The position numbers and the translations under genes are program-made. The notes under the pieces are model-generated. The model was not told where the DNA came from. It searched no databases and saw only the letters and a program-made list of their open reading frames with translations. 64,000 bases of DNA from Mytilus trossulus (lineage: Eukaryota > Mollusca > Bivalvia > Mytilida > Mytilidae), in contig NC_086383.1 of NCBI RefSeq assembly GCF_036588685.1, positions 50,240,448 through 50,304,447 of the forward strand, read 5' to 3'. Below are positions 11,301-20,090 of this stretch, in pieces. Each line of letters starts with the position of its first letter. Position 1 is the stretch's first letter.

Positions 11301-14300
11301 AAATTTTTTGTTATTAAATTTCCTCATTTCTGAAAAAAGAACATACCGGAAAATATCAATAGATCAAAGTATTTTGTAGTTTCTCAATCACATGATTATA
11401 TATTTGTGAGGAACAGTAGATATTTCTAGTAGCTAAATTTTTATCTTTCAGGTGGCCATTTATTCTACCAATACTAGAGCCAGAAGACACGGTCAACAAG
11501 ATTGTAGATGCAGTTCTCTGTAATCAACACATTGTCATGTTACCAAAAAGTCTGTATTTCTTTATGGCATTGAAGGGGTAAGTACCGTAGTTTGGGGTGT
11601 ATAGTGCGCATTTATGTATATTGCACACCTCCTTTATGGTCCAATTTCCGTGAGAAAAAAGTCTATTGTTTCAATAATACTCATCAACATTTTCGGTAAA
11701 AGTTATTATATCAATTTTTGTGAATTGAGGAAAAATTGTATTTTTGTACATATTTGATTTGGGGATCTTTCCAAAGTCTTGCATATAAGTCATTCTGTTG
11801 AACATTGGATGACATGGTTCACTTATTCCCTTTAAATCCACAAAAATTGGAATCCTCCTGATGGTAAGAAAATAGAAACAACCCTGACAAGATGTTATAC
11901 TGACATTGACTAAATTTTGAATATGACATACAGACTTTTTTCATTGAAAGACAACAATTTATATCATTAATATAATATTTTAGGATTGTTTGAAAACTTT
12001 TATACTAGGCAAGATATAGGACAATAATTCACAAATGGTCATTTTGGCAATCTATACATTGCAATTATACCCTAGCTGTATTTGGCAAAACTTTAAGGAA
12101 TTTTGGTCCTCAATGCTCTTCAACTCAGTAGTTTATTTGGCCTTAATTTTTTACTTTTATGGATTTGAGCGTCACTGATGAGTCTATTGTAGATGAGACA
12201 CATATCTGGCACAAATACAAAATTTAATCCTGATAGCTATAATTATTTTATTTACAACCACTGGGTAGATGCCACTGCTGGTAGAGTTTTAATTCCCTGA
12301 GGGTACCACCAGCCCAGTTAAGTCAGCACTTTTGTACTGACATGAATTATCATTGATATGGTCTTACTTTTAAATTAACTGTTTACAAAACTTTAAAATT
12401 TTTGAAAAACTAAGGATTTTCTACTTCAGGAATAGATCACCTTAGCTGTATTTGACAAAACTTTTAGGAATTTTGGTCCTCAATGCTCTTCAACTTTGTA
12501 CTTTATTTGGCATTTTAAATTTTTGTGGATTTGAGTGTCACTGATGAATCTTTTGTAGACGAAACATGCATCTGACATAAATACAAAAGTTAATCCTGGT
12601 ATCTATGATGAGTTATTTGCGTGCATCTGACATAAATACAAAAGTTAATCCTGGTATCTATGATGAGTTATTTGCGTGCATCTGACATAAATACAAAAGT
12701 TAATCCTGGTATCTATGATGAGTTATTTGCGTGCATCTGTCAGACATAAATACAAAAGTTAATCCTGGTATCTATGATGAGTTATTTGCGTGCATCTGAC
12801 ATAAATACAAAAGTTAATCCTGGTATCTATGATGAGTTATTTGCGTGCATCTGACATAAATACAAAAGTTAATCCTGGTATCTATGATGAGTTATTTGCG
12901 TGCATCTGACATAAATACAAAAGTTAATCCTGGTATCTATGATGAGTTATTTGCGTGCATCTGACATAAATACAAAAGTTAATCCTGGTATCTATGATGA
13001 GTTATCTGCGTGCATCTGACATAAATACAAAAGTTAATCCTGGTATCTATGATGAGTTATCTGTGTGCATCTGACATAAATACAAAAGTTAATCCTGGTA
13101 TCTATGATGAGTTATCTGCGTACATCTGACATAAATACAAAAGTTAATCCTGGTATCTATGATGAGTTATTTGCAATTACCCGGTAGTTAAAATTATTTG
13201 TTTCTCTTCATGAAGTGACTTGTTAACCAGAAAAATTATATAACTTATAGCCTATCATACATTTCAGAATACTGCCAGCTAAAGTTCAATTTCTTGCATG
13301 CCAATATTTTGGGGTGAATAATTTTATGGACGAATTTAAAGGAAGAAACCAAAAATTAGAATAAATGTCTTTTAATGTAAGTCAGTAAAGTGTACACGCT
13401 GGTTTATTCAGTGCTAGTTGGCAATCTGGCTTTCCTTCTTTTCCCCTTGCGATAATCCTAGGCCTGTGCCTTTCAATTCATGAAATTTTGGTTTTGGTTT
13501 AAATATCTGTTCTCTGGGTTACACAGTTAGTTAGAAGGGACCTCTGAGGCAGAGTGGTCAAAGTAGTTAAATGTATATGGTATTAAAACATTAACCTTTC
13601 AACACAGAGGTAGTAAGTTGAAACTTAACTTGTGGCCAGTTATCTACATGATCTATGATGTGCTATGTGCAATTAGTTATAATCAACCGTTAATTTCTCT
13701 TCATGGAGTGACTTGTTAACCAGAAAAATTATATAACTTATAGCCTATCATACATTTCAGAATACTGCCAGCTAAAGTTCAATTTCTTGCATGCCAATAT
13801 TTTGGGATAAATAATGTTATGGATGATTTCAAAGGAAGAAACCAAAAATTAGAATAAAGTTTTTTAATGTAAGTCAGTAAAGTGTGCATGCTGGCATATT
13901 CAGTGCTTGTTGGCAATGTGTGCTTTCCTTATTTTCCCCTTGCTATAATCCTGTGCCTTTCCAATTCATGAAATTTTGGCTTTGGTATAAATTTCTGTCC
14001 TCTGAGTTAGAAACTTAATTTGAAGAGGCTTCTGTGATAGAGTGGTCTAATAAGTTCATTTATGGTATTAAAGCACTAACCTTTCAAAACTAAGGCAGTG
14101 AGTTTGAAACTCTACTTGTGGCCAGGTGCGTTTGACTGGCGCCAATGATACAGTCAAAAGTGCCGAAAGTGGCATTTAACACCATCAATTAATCAATGGT
14201 TACAAGTGAGGGAATCATAAAAAAATACAGTTGATTTTATAAAATTATGTTTGCTTTGGCAGGGTTTTACCATGTAAAGTGCTATCCTGTGTTTGTTACT

Positions 14301-17300
14301 ATTTTGGAATTTCGAAGGCAATGGATAATTTCAGAGGAAAGTGCACAAAAACAGATTGAGAAGGCTCTTATATATATATACTGATTTATTGGTAGGTGGC
14401 AAATAAATGTGTTAGGAATTATATGGTTCAAAAGTGTGGTGTCAAACATACAGGAATGAGGACAAAATTTAGGTTATAAAAAGATGTAAAAGTGTGGACC
14501 ATATGATTCTATTGTGTGTTCATAGTGTGGACCCTTTGCTTATATTGCTACGAAAGTGTGTACCTTACTTTTTCTTTTACTTTGATAGTGAGGACCTTAC
14601 ATATACTCTGTGCTTCTGGACCCTTTGCTTATATTGTTATGACAAAGTGTTATACCTTACCCTTCTTTTACCTTGATAGTGAGGACCTTACTAGTACTCT
14701 ATATGCTTCTATTGCTTTGATTGTGTGAATCTTACTCTTCTGTTGCTTATATAGTGTCAGTCTAAGGCTAAACGTGCTTTGAAAGTGTGGCTCAGGTATG
14801 CTTATTTTGCTTTGAAAGTGTGGACCTTAGGTTATATTGCTTCAATAGTTTTAAACAATGATTTGATTCAAACTAATAAAAAAAAATCTTGTATTTCATA
14901 TAGATTAGAATGTTTGTTTTCCTGGTTGAATTGTTTTTCACAAGTCATTTTGGGGCCCTTTATCGCTTGCTGTTAGATATAAGAAATGCAAGGCTTCCTG
15001 TTGAAGGCTGTTTATTGTTAACTTTTTATAAGGCAGCAACCATTTGATTTTCTGATTTTTGTTGTTGATTTTTCGAATTTTTTTAGCGACAAGTCGAAAA
15101 CAATTTTTTCTTTCAATTCTAGCATAACATATAGTGGCAGCTGAGGGTTAAACAAACACATTTTTTTCTCAGCGTCAAAAGCAAATTATTTTTTTCTCCA
15201 AAAACTGGAAACAAACTTTTTTTCCCAAAAAAATCCATAGCCCCCCCAGAAAATCCAAAGGGTTGCTGCCTTAGGGATGTCAAGTACTCAAGTATCACTC
15301 GGAAGTACAGATCACAGAATGCCAAAATGATACTCTACAAATTGGTTTCCTGTTAGAATATTGTTGCTTTCTAAGTTAAATGAAACATGTTCTTTTTTAG
15401 AGTGCCTTTTGGGAAATTAAAAAGTATTGATTAAAATTTATAAAGAAATCATAATACGATTTGAATTTTTGGGTTCAATTGTCATTAAAAATTCCTCTGA
15501 ACAGATCTAGAGGTAGCCAGACTATGAATAAAGCAGTGGCGGTCATCTACTGACTACCTAAGAGGGGCCCACTACAGTCATGCTTCAGTGATTCCCTATA
15601 TAATCAACCAATTTTTTCCAAGAAAAAAGGGGGAGGGGGCTGTTTCAACCCTCAGAAACTGATTAAATGCATAAGTAAGTTCTAATCATTATCCCTTCGT
15701 TGATCATTAAATGTGTGCCTTTATCATTCCCACTACGTTTTTATGCCCCATCTACGATAGTAGGGGGGCATTATGTTTTCTGGTCTTTGCGTCTGCTCGT
15801 CTGTTCGTCCGTTCGTCTGTTCGTCTGTCCCTTTGTCCGTCCTTCTGTCCGTCCGTCTGTCCCGCTTCAGGTTAAAGTTTTTGGTCAAGGTAGTTTTTGA
15901 TGAAGTTGAAGTCCAATCAACTTCAAACTTGGTACACATGTTCCCTATGATATGATCTTTCTAATCTTAATGCCAAATTAGAGTTTTTACCCCAATGTCA
16001 CGGTCTACTGATCATGGAAAATAATAGTGCGAGTGGGGCATTGGTGTACTGGGGACACATTCTTGTTTTAGTTATAATTTTTCTATAGATGTTGATTAGA
16101 TAATTGATGAGATTATTGCTAGTTTACATGAAAAGTGTGTGTAGTTAATGCCATTTTGTAAATTTTGTAACCAATCGAGTACTTGAATATCGCTATAAAT
16201 CCAACAAGCTTGGATTAATAAATCTTCACTGAGTTAGTACCCCTACTTTTTATACATTGTGACTCGGATGGAGAGCTGTCTCAATGGCATTCATACCACA
16301 TCTTCTTATTATAATATTTATTCATTTGGAAATACACAGTCATGACAGTAATCAGTATAATTACCAATTTATAAAATTTCTCTACTCCGTATTATTTTTA
16401 GATCGTGGGCAGGACATGATTCTTGAAAATATAAGGCAATGATGTCATTCATCAGTGGAGCAATTTAGCATCCTCGACACAATTATATATGAAATGCAGG
16501 CAACTTCATTCATACAACAGAATAATTATCTACATGTTTTGAACATGTAAAACTGCTTCAAAAAGAGGGAGGAAAGATACCAGAGGGACAGTCAAACACA
16601 TAAATCAAAAATAAAATGACAACGCCATGGCTAAAAATGAAAAAGAAAAACAGACAAACAATAGTACACATGACACAACATAGAAAACTTACTCAGTCAG
16701 TGCCTAAATCATTCTGTTTGACCACCACATTTCCACAAAACACAGATCGTTTTCAATTTTGGGGATGTCACTTTAACCATCCTAGAGTTAATTACATTCA
16801 ATTTGCCCTTTTACAAAAATTTTGGAAAAATTGCTGAATTAATGGAAAAAATGCTAATATTTTCGTTTCTGTTCTCTCACTTAAGGAAGCCTAAATCAAA
16901 TGTTAAGAAACTTATACACAATTCTAATTACCACGAAATACAGATCAAGTTTGAATTTTTTGGGCTGTCCCTTATACTCTTCTTGAGTTATGCCCCTTTA
17001 CAATTTCTAAAAATTCAGAATTTTTCGTTTTCATTCTCTAACTGAAGTTAGCCTCAACTAAATGTTATGAAACTAATACACAATGCTTTAATTCAAAATA
17101 CCTATCAAATTTGATTTTTTTTGGGGGCATCACTTTTACTGTTCTAGAGTTATACCCCTTTCCAAATTGAAAAATTGATGATTTGAAAATTAGGATTTGC
17201 ATATATATGTGTAAACAGCACAAAATTTCGGCAATTGTTACAAGTTCAACAAAAAAGAGACTTTAGTCCTGAAAAATATTTAATTCAAATGTTGGAGATT

Positions 17301-17963
17301 GCAAGGCCATGGTTGAAGATGCAAATAGTTCTAGATGAGCAACACATGCTCTTTTTTATATAGAGCCTTTTATTTAAAGACTGACTTACATCCTGATATT
17401 TAACAATGTTTAAAGAGTTAAAAAAAACTGGGGTACTATTCTTTAAGCATATATAAGACTTATATATCATGTATATGTGTATGTAACTTCTTATCTAAGG
17501 TAGGTGACTTAAACACTTTGATTTGTGGTATAATTCCAAAGATGTAGATTGTGTGTATCTAGAATTGTTTTACAGCTGACTTCTTTGAGTGTGTAGGTAA
17601 AGGTAAAATCTTTTGTGAGCTTGTTTGCTAGCTGAACCATGAAGTCATTATTAGGTTATGTAAGTACACTCCTTTAATAATAGACTAGTCCGACAGATTA
17701 CTTATATATCTTGTCTGTAGGATTAGGCTTCTTCAAAAGGAGGATAGTATACCTTACCTAACAATGACTTACCAGTTCAGCTAGCAAACAAGGTAACCAA
17801 AGATATACATTTAGCTACACACTCAATGAAATTGGCTGTAAAATTATATATTTTTGTCTTTTACAGAGTGGTGCCAACCAGAGTGCTGGCTTTAATATGT
17901 TTATATTTTGGTGCATCAAACTCCATGGATGATTTCAAAGGAAGACAAAAGAAAATAGAATAA
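5210..17963 (+). CDS. SDR16C5: Short-chain dehydrogenase/reductase, SDR16C (RDHE2/epidermal retinol dehydrogenase 2)-like, with four alternative last exons
   Basis: This is a predicted ER or lipid-droplet membrane NAD(P)-dependent oxidoreductase. Relatives act on retinol/retinal or 17-beta-hydroxysteroids, and the substrate here is an inference. Coding exons are 5210-5360, 8417-8601, 9329-9460, 10574-10815 and 11452-11577, followed by one of four terminal exons (13268-13364, 13761-13857, 14263-14359, 17867-17963). All introns are GT-AG and frames join exactly, giving 310 residues with any last exon, the usual family length. Residues 10-31 form a hydrophobic N-terminal anchor. T48-G-A-G-S-G-I-G55 is the cofactor-binding TGxxxGxG motif and NNAG lies at 125-128. 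The catalytic tetrad is N150, S178, Y191 and K195 (YCASK), and a [10 protein letters not shown] segment follows the active site. The family call is strong. Assignment to SDR16C5 rather than RDH10 or HSD17B11/13 rests on remembered resemblance, such as [10 protein letters not shown] and [15 protein letters not shown]. Confidence 0.9.
5735..5940. mobile_element. GGGATTTCGGG-type MITE, copy 1
   Basis: It is bounded by TTGAGGGGGATAGGAGGGGG and a C/T-rich right end. The interior is made of ATCCCG/AAATCCCGA short repeats. The same architecture is seen at 20430-20610, and a related purine-rich element lies at 57705-57918. Confidence 0.6.
6373..7008 (+). mobile_element. TTAA-bounded 0.63-kb TIR element, copy 1
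   Basis: It runs from TTAAGGGCATACGATACAG to CTGTATCCTATGCCCTTAA (one mismatch in the right end). TTAA at both ends could be a target duplication, as in piggyBac-type elements. There is no transposase frame. Copies 2 and 3 lie at 26271 and 33897. Confidence 0.85.
7068..7167 (+). repeat. Tandem duplication of a 50-bp unit
   Basis: A TAATGAGAAATCTAACTTAG ... block is present twice, directly adjacent and nearly identical, inside SDR16C-like intron 1. Confidence 0.9.
7300..7371. repeat. Perfect 25-bp-arm hairpin
   Basis: Arm 7300-7324 (TTGTTTATCTATATATGTTT ...) is exactly complementary to 7347-7371 across a 22-base loop. It is probably a foldback remnant. Confidence 0.85.
7475..7620. repeat. 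Dispersed repeat, GACAACTCTCCATCCAA family
   Basis: An AGATATAGGAAGATGTGGTG ... GACAACTCTCCATCCAAATA ... block recurs at about 27250-27370 and, inverted, at 33540-33640 and 35590-35720. Fragments lie near 16270, 38890 and 49700. Confidence 0.75.
7986..8330 (+). mobile_element. tRNA-derived SINE
   Basis: The head resembles a tRNA with an A box in CGTGGTGTAGTGGTTAG and a degenerate B box in GGTTCGTTTCC. A body of about 250 bp follows (GGCTGACCCGTGTTAAGAGA ... GCACTCGCACCCGC). It lies about 90 bp before SDR16C-like exon 2. It is not a functional tRNA: the 3' half does not close into an acceptor stem. Confidence 0.75.
8417..8601 (+). CDS. SDR16C5: SDR16C-like exon 2
   Basis: It follows a pyrimidine-rich TTTTCAG acceptor and completes Gly51 of the TGxxxGxG motif. 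It encodes residues 52-112, including the LVLWDVN stretch. The acidic Asp after beta-2 suggests NAD(H) preference by family rule. It ends in frame at the GTTTGT donor. Confidence 0.9.
9329..9460 (+). CDS. SDR16C5: SDR16C-like exon 3
   Basis: This 44-codon exon starts and ends in phase 0. It carries the NNAG motif (125-128) and catalytic Asn150. Acceptor TTTATTTCAG, donor GTAATT. Confidence 0.9.
10574..10815 (+). CDS. SDR16C5: SDR16C-like exon 4 (active site)
   Basis: It encodes residues 157-236 plus two bases of Arg237. It holds Ser178 in an IASSAG context and the YCASK motif with Tyr191 and Lys195. Acceptor GTTGCAG, donor GTAAGT. Confidence 0.93.
10830..10945. repeat. Dispersed repeat fragment, CAACCCGACCAAAT family
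   Basis: A degenerate copy (AATTGAGAATGGAAATTGGA ... CCTCAGCTGGCCC) of a longer repeat seen at 34565-34980, inverted at 20990-21330 and 42890-43085, with a short piece at 57925-58025. Confidence 0.65.
11452..11577 (+). CDS. SDR16C5: SDR16C-like exon 5
   Basis: It encodes residues 238-278, including an [14 protein letters not shown] segment and a hydrophobic LYFFMALKG stretch. It ends after two bases of a Gly codon, and each of the four downstream terminal exons supplies the third base (A or G), all giving Gly. Confidence 0.92.
12169..12212 (+). ncRNA. Hammerhead ribozyme relic A (type I-like)
   Basis: GCGTCA is the stem I strand, followed by the CTGATGA core box (12175-12181). Stem II reads GTCT ... 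AGAT. The second core box is GAGA instead of GAAA, so it is probably inactive. It is followed by ACACATATC and the partner strand TGGCAC. Confidence 0.6.
12535..12578 (+). ncRNA. Hammerhead ribozyme relic B (type I-like)
   Basis: GTGTCA can pair fully with TGACAT (12573-12578), with compensatory changes relative to copy A. Both core boxes are intact, CTGATGA (12541-12547) and GAAA (12561-12564). Stem II has one mismatched closing pair. Stem III (ACATGCATC) looks like CpG decay of an ACGCGCGTC ancestor, so self-cleavage is doubtful. Confidence 0.6.
12553..13174 (+). repeat. Tandem 55-bp minisatellite, about 11 copies
   Basis: Near-identical 55-bp units (GTGCATCTGACATAAATACA ... ATCTATGATGAGTTATTTGC) run head to tail without spacers, with the unit starting every 55 bp (12621, 12676 and so on). 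One unit carries a small internal insertion near 12738. The unit derives from the 3' part of the adjacent hammerhead element. The array ends about 95 bp before terminal exon 6a. Confidence 0.95.
13268..13364 (+). CDS. SDR16C5: SDR16C-like terminal exon 6a
   Basis: It follows a CATTTCAG acceptor, completes the split Gly codon and encodes 31 residues ([15 protein letters not shown] then [11 protein letters not shown]...) and a TAA stop. The 97 coding bases equal those of 6b, 6c and 6d. The stop codon lies inside an AATAAA hexamer (13360-13365). It aligns with the family's C-terminal hydrophobic stretch and MD-x-F motif. Confidence 0.88.
13761..13857 (+). CDS. SDR16C5: SDR16C-like terminal exon 6b
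   Basis: It is a near-identical duplicate of 6a with the same acceptor and 97 coding bases. It differs by a few conservative changes (VNNFMDEF to INNVMDDF). Its stop codon also overlaps an AATAAA hexamer (13853-13858). The open frame and acceptor are intact. Confidence 0.85.
14263..14359 (+). CDS. SDR16C5: SDR16C-like terminal exon 6c
   Basis: It follows a TTTGGCAG acceptor with a weak polypyrimidine tract. It encodes a diverged but alignable C-terminus ([15 protein letters not shown] then [11 protein letters not shown]...) ending in TGA, again 97 coding bases. It is Cys-rich compared with the others. The open frame is kept despite strong divergence from 6a/6b. Confidence 0.78.
14485..14870 (+). 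repeat. Degenerate minisatellite
   Basis: Loose repeats of an AGTGTGGACCTTA-type block and a CTTATATTGCTT-type block recur at irregular spacing. No gene is seen. Open frames here are by-products. Confidence 0.55.
15029..15273. mobile_element. MITE with about 26-bp terminal inverted repeats
   Basis: The left end TAAGGCAGCAACCATTTGAT is matched in inverse by the right end ATCCAAAGGGTTGCTGCCTT. The interior is T-rich with no coding capacity. Confidence 0.75.
15735..16070. repeat. ATGCCCC/GTCC-rich bivalve dispersed repeat
   Basis: It starts with TATGCCCCATCTACGATAGT, passes through a GTCC/GTCT-rich stretch (about 15790-15865) and a TTAAAGTTTTTGGTCAAGGT segment, and ends with GAGTGGGGCATTGGTGTACT. 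I recall this as a very common bivalve repeat. The open frames through the GTCC stretch are by-products. Confidence 0.75.
16560..17200. repeat. Dispersed repeat plus three diverged roughly 165-bp tandem units
   Basis: The segment 16580-16700 (GGGACAGTCAAACACATAAA ... ACACATGACACAACATAGAA) recurs at about 22140-22240. It is followed by about three diverged units marked by CACGAAATACAGATCAAGTT-like and TAGAGTTAT-CCCCTTT-like blocks. Confidence 0.6.
17620..17792. repeat. Inverted repeat upstream of exon 6d
   Basis: An 18-bp perfect arm CTTGTTTGCTAGCTGAAC at 17620-17637 is mirrored at 17775-17792, with weaker pairing further in. It is probably a short TIR element. Its right end lies about 75 bp before the exon 6d acceptor. 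Confidence 0.7.
17867..17963 (+). CDS. SDR16C5: SDR16C-like terminal exon 6d
   Basis: It follows a good TCTTTTACAG acceptor and encodes [15 protein letters not shown] then [11 protein letters not shown]... ending in TAA, again 97 coding bases. Its hydrophobic stretch is the most membrane-like of the four. It lies 3.5 kb beyond exon 6c, so using it means skipping three functional-looking terminal exons. Confidence 0.85.
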
Positions 17964-19560
17964 TTGACAATAGTACCTAATGTTCATGATCAGTATTGTT
18001 TGTTATCTGGTTGAGATGAAATGATTTCAATCCTGAAATGAGTGCATCTTTTTTACAAGTGTAAAAAACTTAACATATTTGTATGATGCTTGATTTTGTT
18101 CATTTTTAAGTTAGATAAAATTGAGAATGGAAATCGGGAATGTATCAGAGAGACAACAACCCGACCATAGAGGTATATTTTATAACATTTCTTTAAGCTA
18201 CAAATCTAGAATTAGTATACAAATATTCATTGTCAAGGTAAATCAAGGTCATAATGAATATTTGGCCACACCAACCTGTAAATCTACTCTACAAATGTAC
18301 TTACTGTGGATTTATTTATTTTCGTGGGATATCAATTTTCGTGCATTGAGAAAAAATTGCATTTTTGTGGGTTTTTGATTTCGGGTTTTGACAATCTCTG
18401 CACACAAAACCTATAGAAATTTTGTCATTCTTTGCATGAACATCTGTATTTATGGTTCCTGTACCCACAAAACCAACAAAAATTAGTATCATACAAATAA
18501 TAATGAATCAACAGTAATTCATTTTGATGGCACAAATGAAAAGTGATGGTTGTTTTATGATGGAACTTAGGTCAGTTTGTGCCAAATTTAAGACATTTGT
18601 ATTAAATTACAGAAATCAAAAGAAAAGTAGTGTTCCGCTCAGGGAGATTTCAATTAGGGCATTAAAAGTGTTTCTGCTGTTTGAGATAATGGTACAAGTT
18701 TACATGTCCTATATACCTTCAAAAGAGATGCATTCAATTCTGGATAGAAAATACATATAGTGTTATATTGTATATGCTGTTTATTATTTACTTAGATTAA
18801 AAACATAAACAAGCACTGCATTTGTAATCACACTGTTGAAAAACTGGTATATATATTTATTCATAGTACACTAATTTAAGGGATTTTTTAAATTGAAAAC
18901 ACAAGTTTTTATACCAAATTCAATGTATTTTTTTCAAATGTTTTGCTACAGGCATCTAGAAAAGGAACAAACATTTTTTTTCTCTGGTAAATAGGAGATC
19001 ATTCAAACATTATACAATTGGCCATACACAACGTTTTTGTGTACACTTTTGAAAATTTTACCCAGAATGCATTAGATTCTGAAAAAGTGAATAGGATTAT
19101 TAATGCATTAGAAGAATGTCATTTAAGTCTGATATTTGTGAAATGTACCTCTAGATGCCAGTGTATTTCTAGTGAATTTCGTTACAAGAAATAAAGTAAC
19201 ATGATGTTAAATTTCGCTTACCATGATACCGAATATTTAGAAATAAGATTTTTTTTATATTTTATAAATATTGCTGTCACTTATCTATATTAATTTATAT
19301 CTTTTTAATTTACACTGATTATGTGATTTGTGCGAAAAGAAGTTTTTTTTTTAATTGTAAGTCCAAACAATCAGGTCACTTATTATCTATGGTATCAATC
19401 AATCTTTTTTTATAAATTTATAAATTTTTCATTTTAGCCGTGTTGGATAGAAATCAATCTTATGTACAAGACTTTTGAATGATTTTAGAACATTCAAATA
19501 CAAAATAAAAGATGAGTTTTTGGTCTGTTTTGAAGAGTTGATTTTGAGATAAATACATCA
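17964..19560 (+). other. Possible 3' UTR of exon 6d and repeats
   Basis: No further coding exon is seen. AATAAA hexamers occur, for example in an AAGAAATAAAGTAAC context near 19190, and could serve exon 6d transcripts. A fragment of a dispersed repeat (GAGAATGGAAATCGGGAATG) lies at 18123, and a MITE of the TGTGGAT...ATCAACAGTAAT type lies at about 18300-18520. Confidence 0.4.
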
Positions 19561-19639
19561 ATGTTGTATTTGGTATTTTATAGCTTTAATTGTTATTTCT
19601 AATTGATATAAATATTCATATACATATAATATACATATA

Positions 19640-20090
19640 TATATATATAAGTACGTCTGAGTCAGTGACAACCCTACAACAGATGTATCCATCGGATCAC
19701 CATCAATGATGGTGATACATGGCTGTGTACATAATGTATATACAACTCGTCTAAACATCAACCCAACAATGTTAGATCTGTAAATTTGCTTTCGCAAATT
19801 TTTGGTTCTTCCCTCGCCGGGATTCGAACCCATGCTACTGTGATATCGTGACACCAAATCGCCTGCATATAGGTAACATATGGCCACCGAAAGCTCTTTT
19901 TTTGAGAGCCCAGGTGGTCGTGTGGTCTAGCGGAACGGCTGCAGTGCAGGCGATTTGGTGTCACAATATCACAGTAGCATGGGTTCGAATCCCGGCGAGG
20001 GAAGAACCAAAAATTTGCGAAAGCAAATTTACAGATCTAACATTGTTGGGTTGATGTTTAGACGAGTTGCATATATATATATATATATAC
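19640..20090. mobile_element. Palindromic pair of tRNA-derived SINEs
   Basis: Two SINE copies face each other. Arms at about 19740-19868 and 19945-20070 are almost exactly complementary. Each carries a B box in GGTTCGAATCCCGGCGAGGG (inverse on the left). The right copy also has an A box in CGTGTGGTCTAGCGG. The left copy extends into the SINE body and tail (19640-19740). AT microsatellites lie on both outer edges. The overlapping open frames on both strands are by-products of the palindrome. Confidence 0.85.

Larger units (their letters stand above)
11960..12610 (+). mobile_element. Dimeric hammerhead-bearing retroelement (retrozyme-like)
   Basis: Two hammerhead-like motifs at 12169-12212 and 12535-12578 flank one body unit, so equivalent cleavage positions lie 366 bp apart. 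The body contains the CCACTGGGTAGATGCCACTG ... ACCACCAGCCCAG segment that I recall as an abundant mussel repeat. The same upstream stretch (TTTGGCAAAACTTT ... CCTCAATGCTCTTCAACT ... TTTATTTGGC) precedes both motifs. The outer 5' limit is uncertain. Confidence 0.65.
13195..14205 (+). repeat. 493-bp tandem segmental duplication carrying exons 6a and 6b
   Basis: The intron end, the exon and about 300 bp of downstream DNA are repeated with high identity. Equivalent exon starts at 13268 and 13761 are 493 bp apart. The shared flanks include GTGACTTGTTAACCAGAAAA upstream and TTTTAATGTAAGTCAGTAAA downstream. Each copy also ends in a tRNA-like SINE fragment (about 13540-13650 and 14030-14205) with a GCAGAGTGGTC box and, in the second copy, a GTTTGAAACTC box. 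Confidence 0.9.

Noticed and set aside
12553-13174. Regular direct repeats that might suggest a CRISPR array
   Set aside because: Units are contiguous without unique spacers, lie in a eukaryotic intron and derive from an adjacent retroelement tail.
15700-15955. Overlapping open frames on both strands with Arg/Ser/Val-rich products
   Set aside because: They run through the GTCC-rich stretch of a dispersed repeat. Low complexity on both strands is the expected by-product.
19558-20054. Three open frames of 68-109 codons
   Set aside because: They read the two arms of the SINE palindrome, giving mirrored products.
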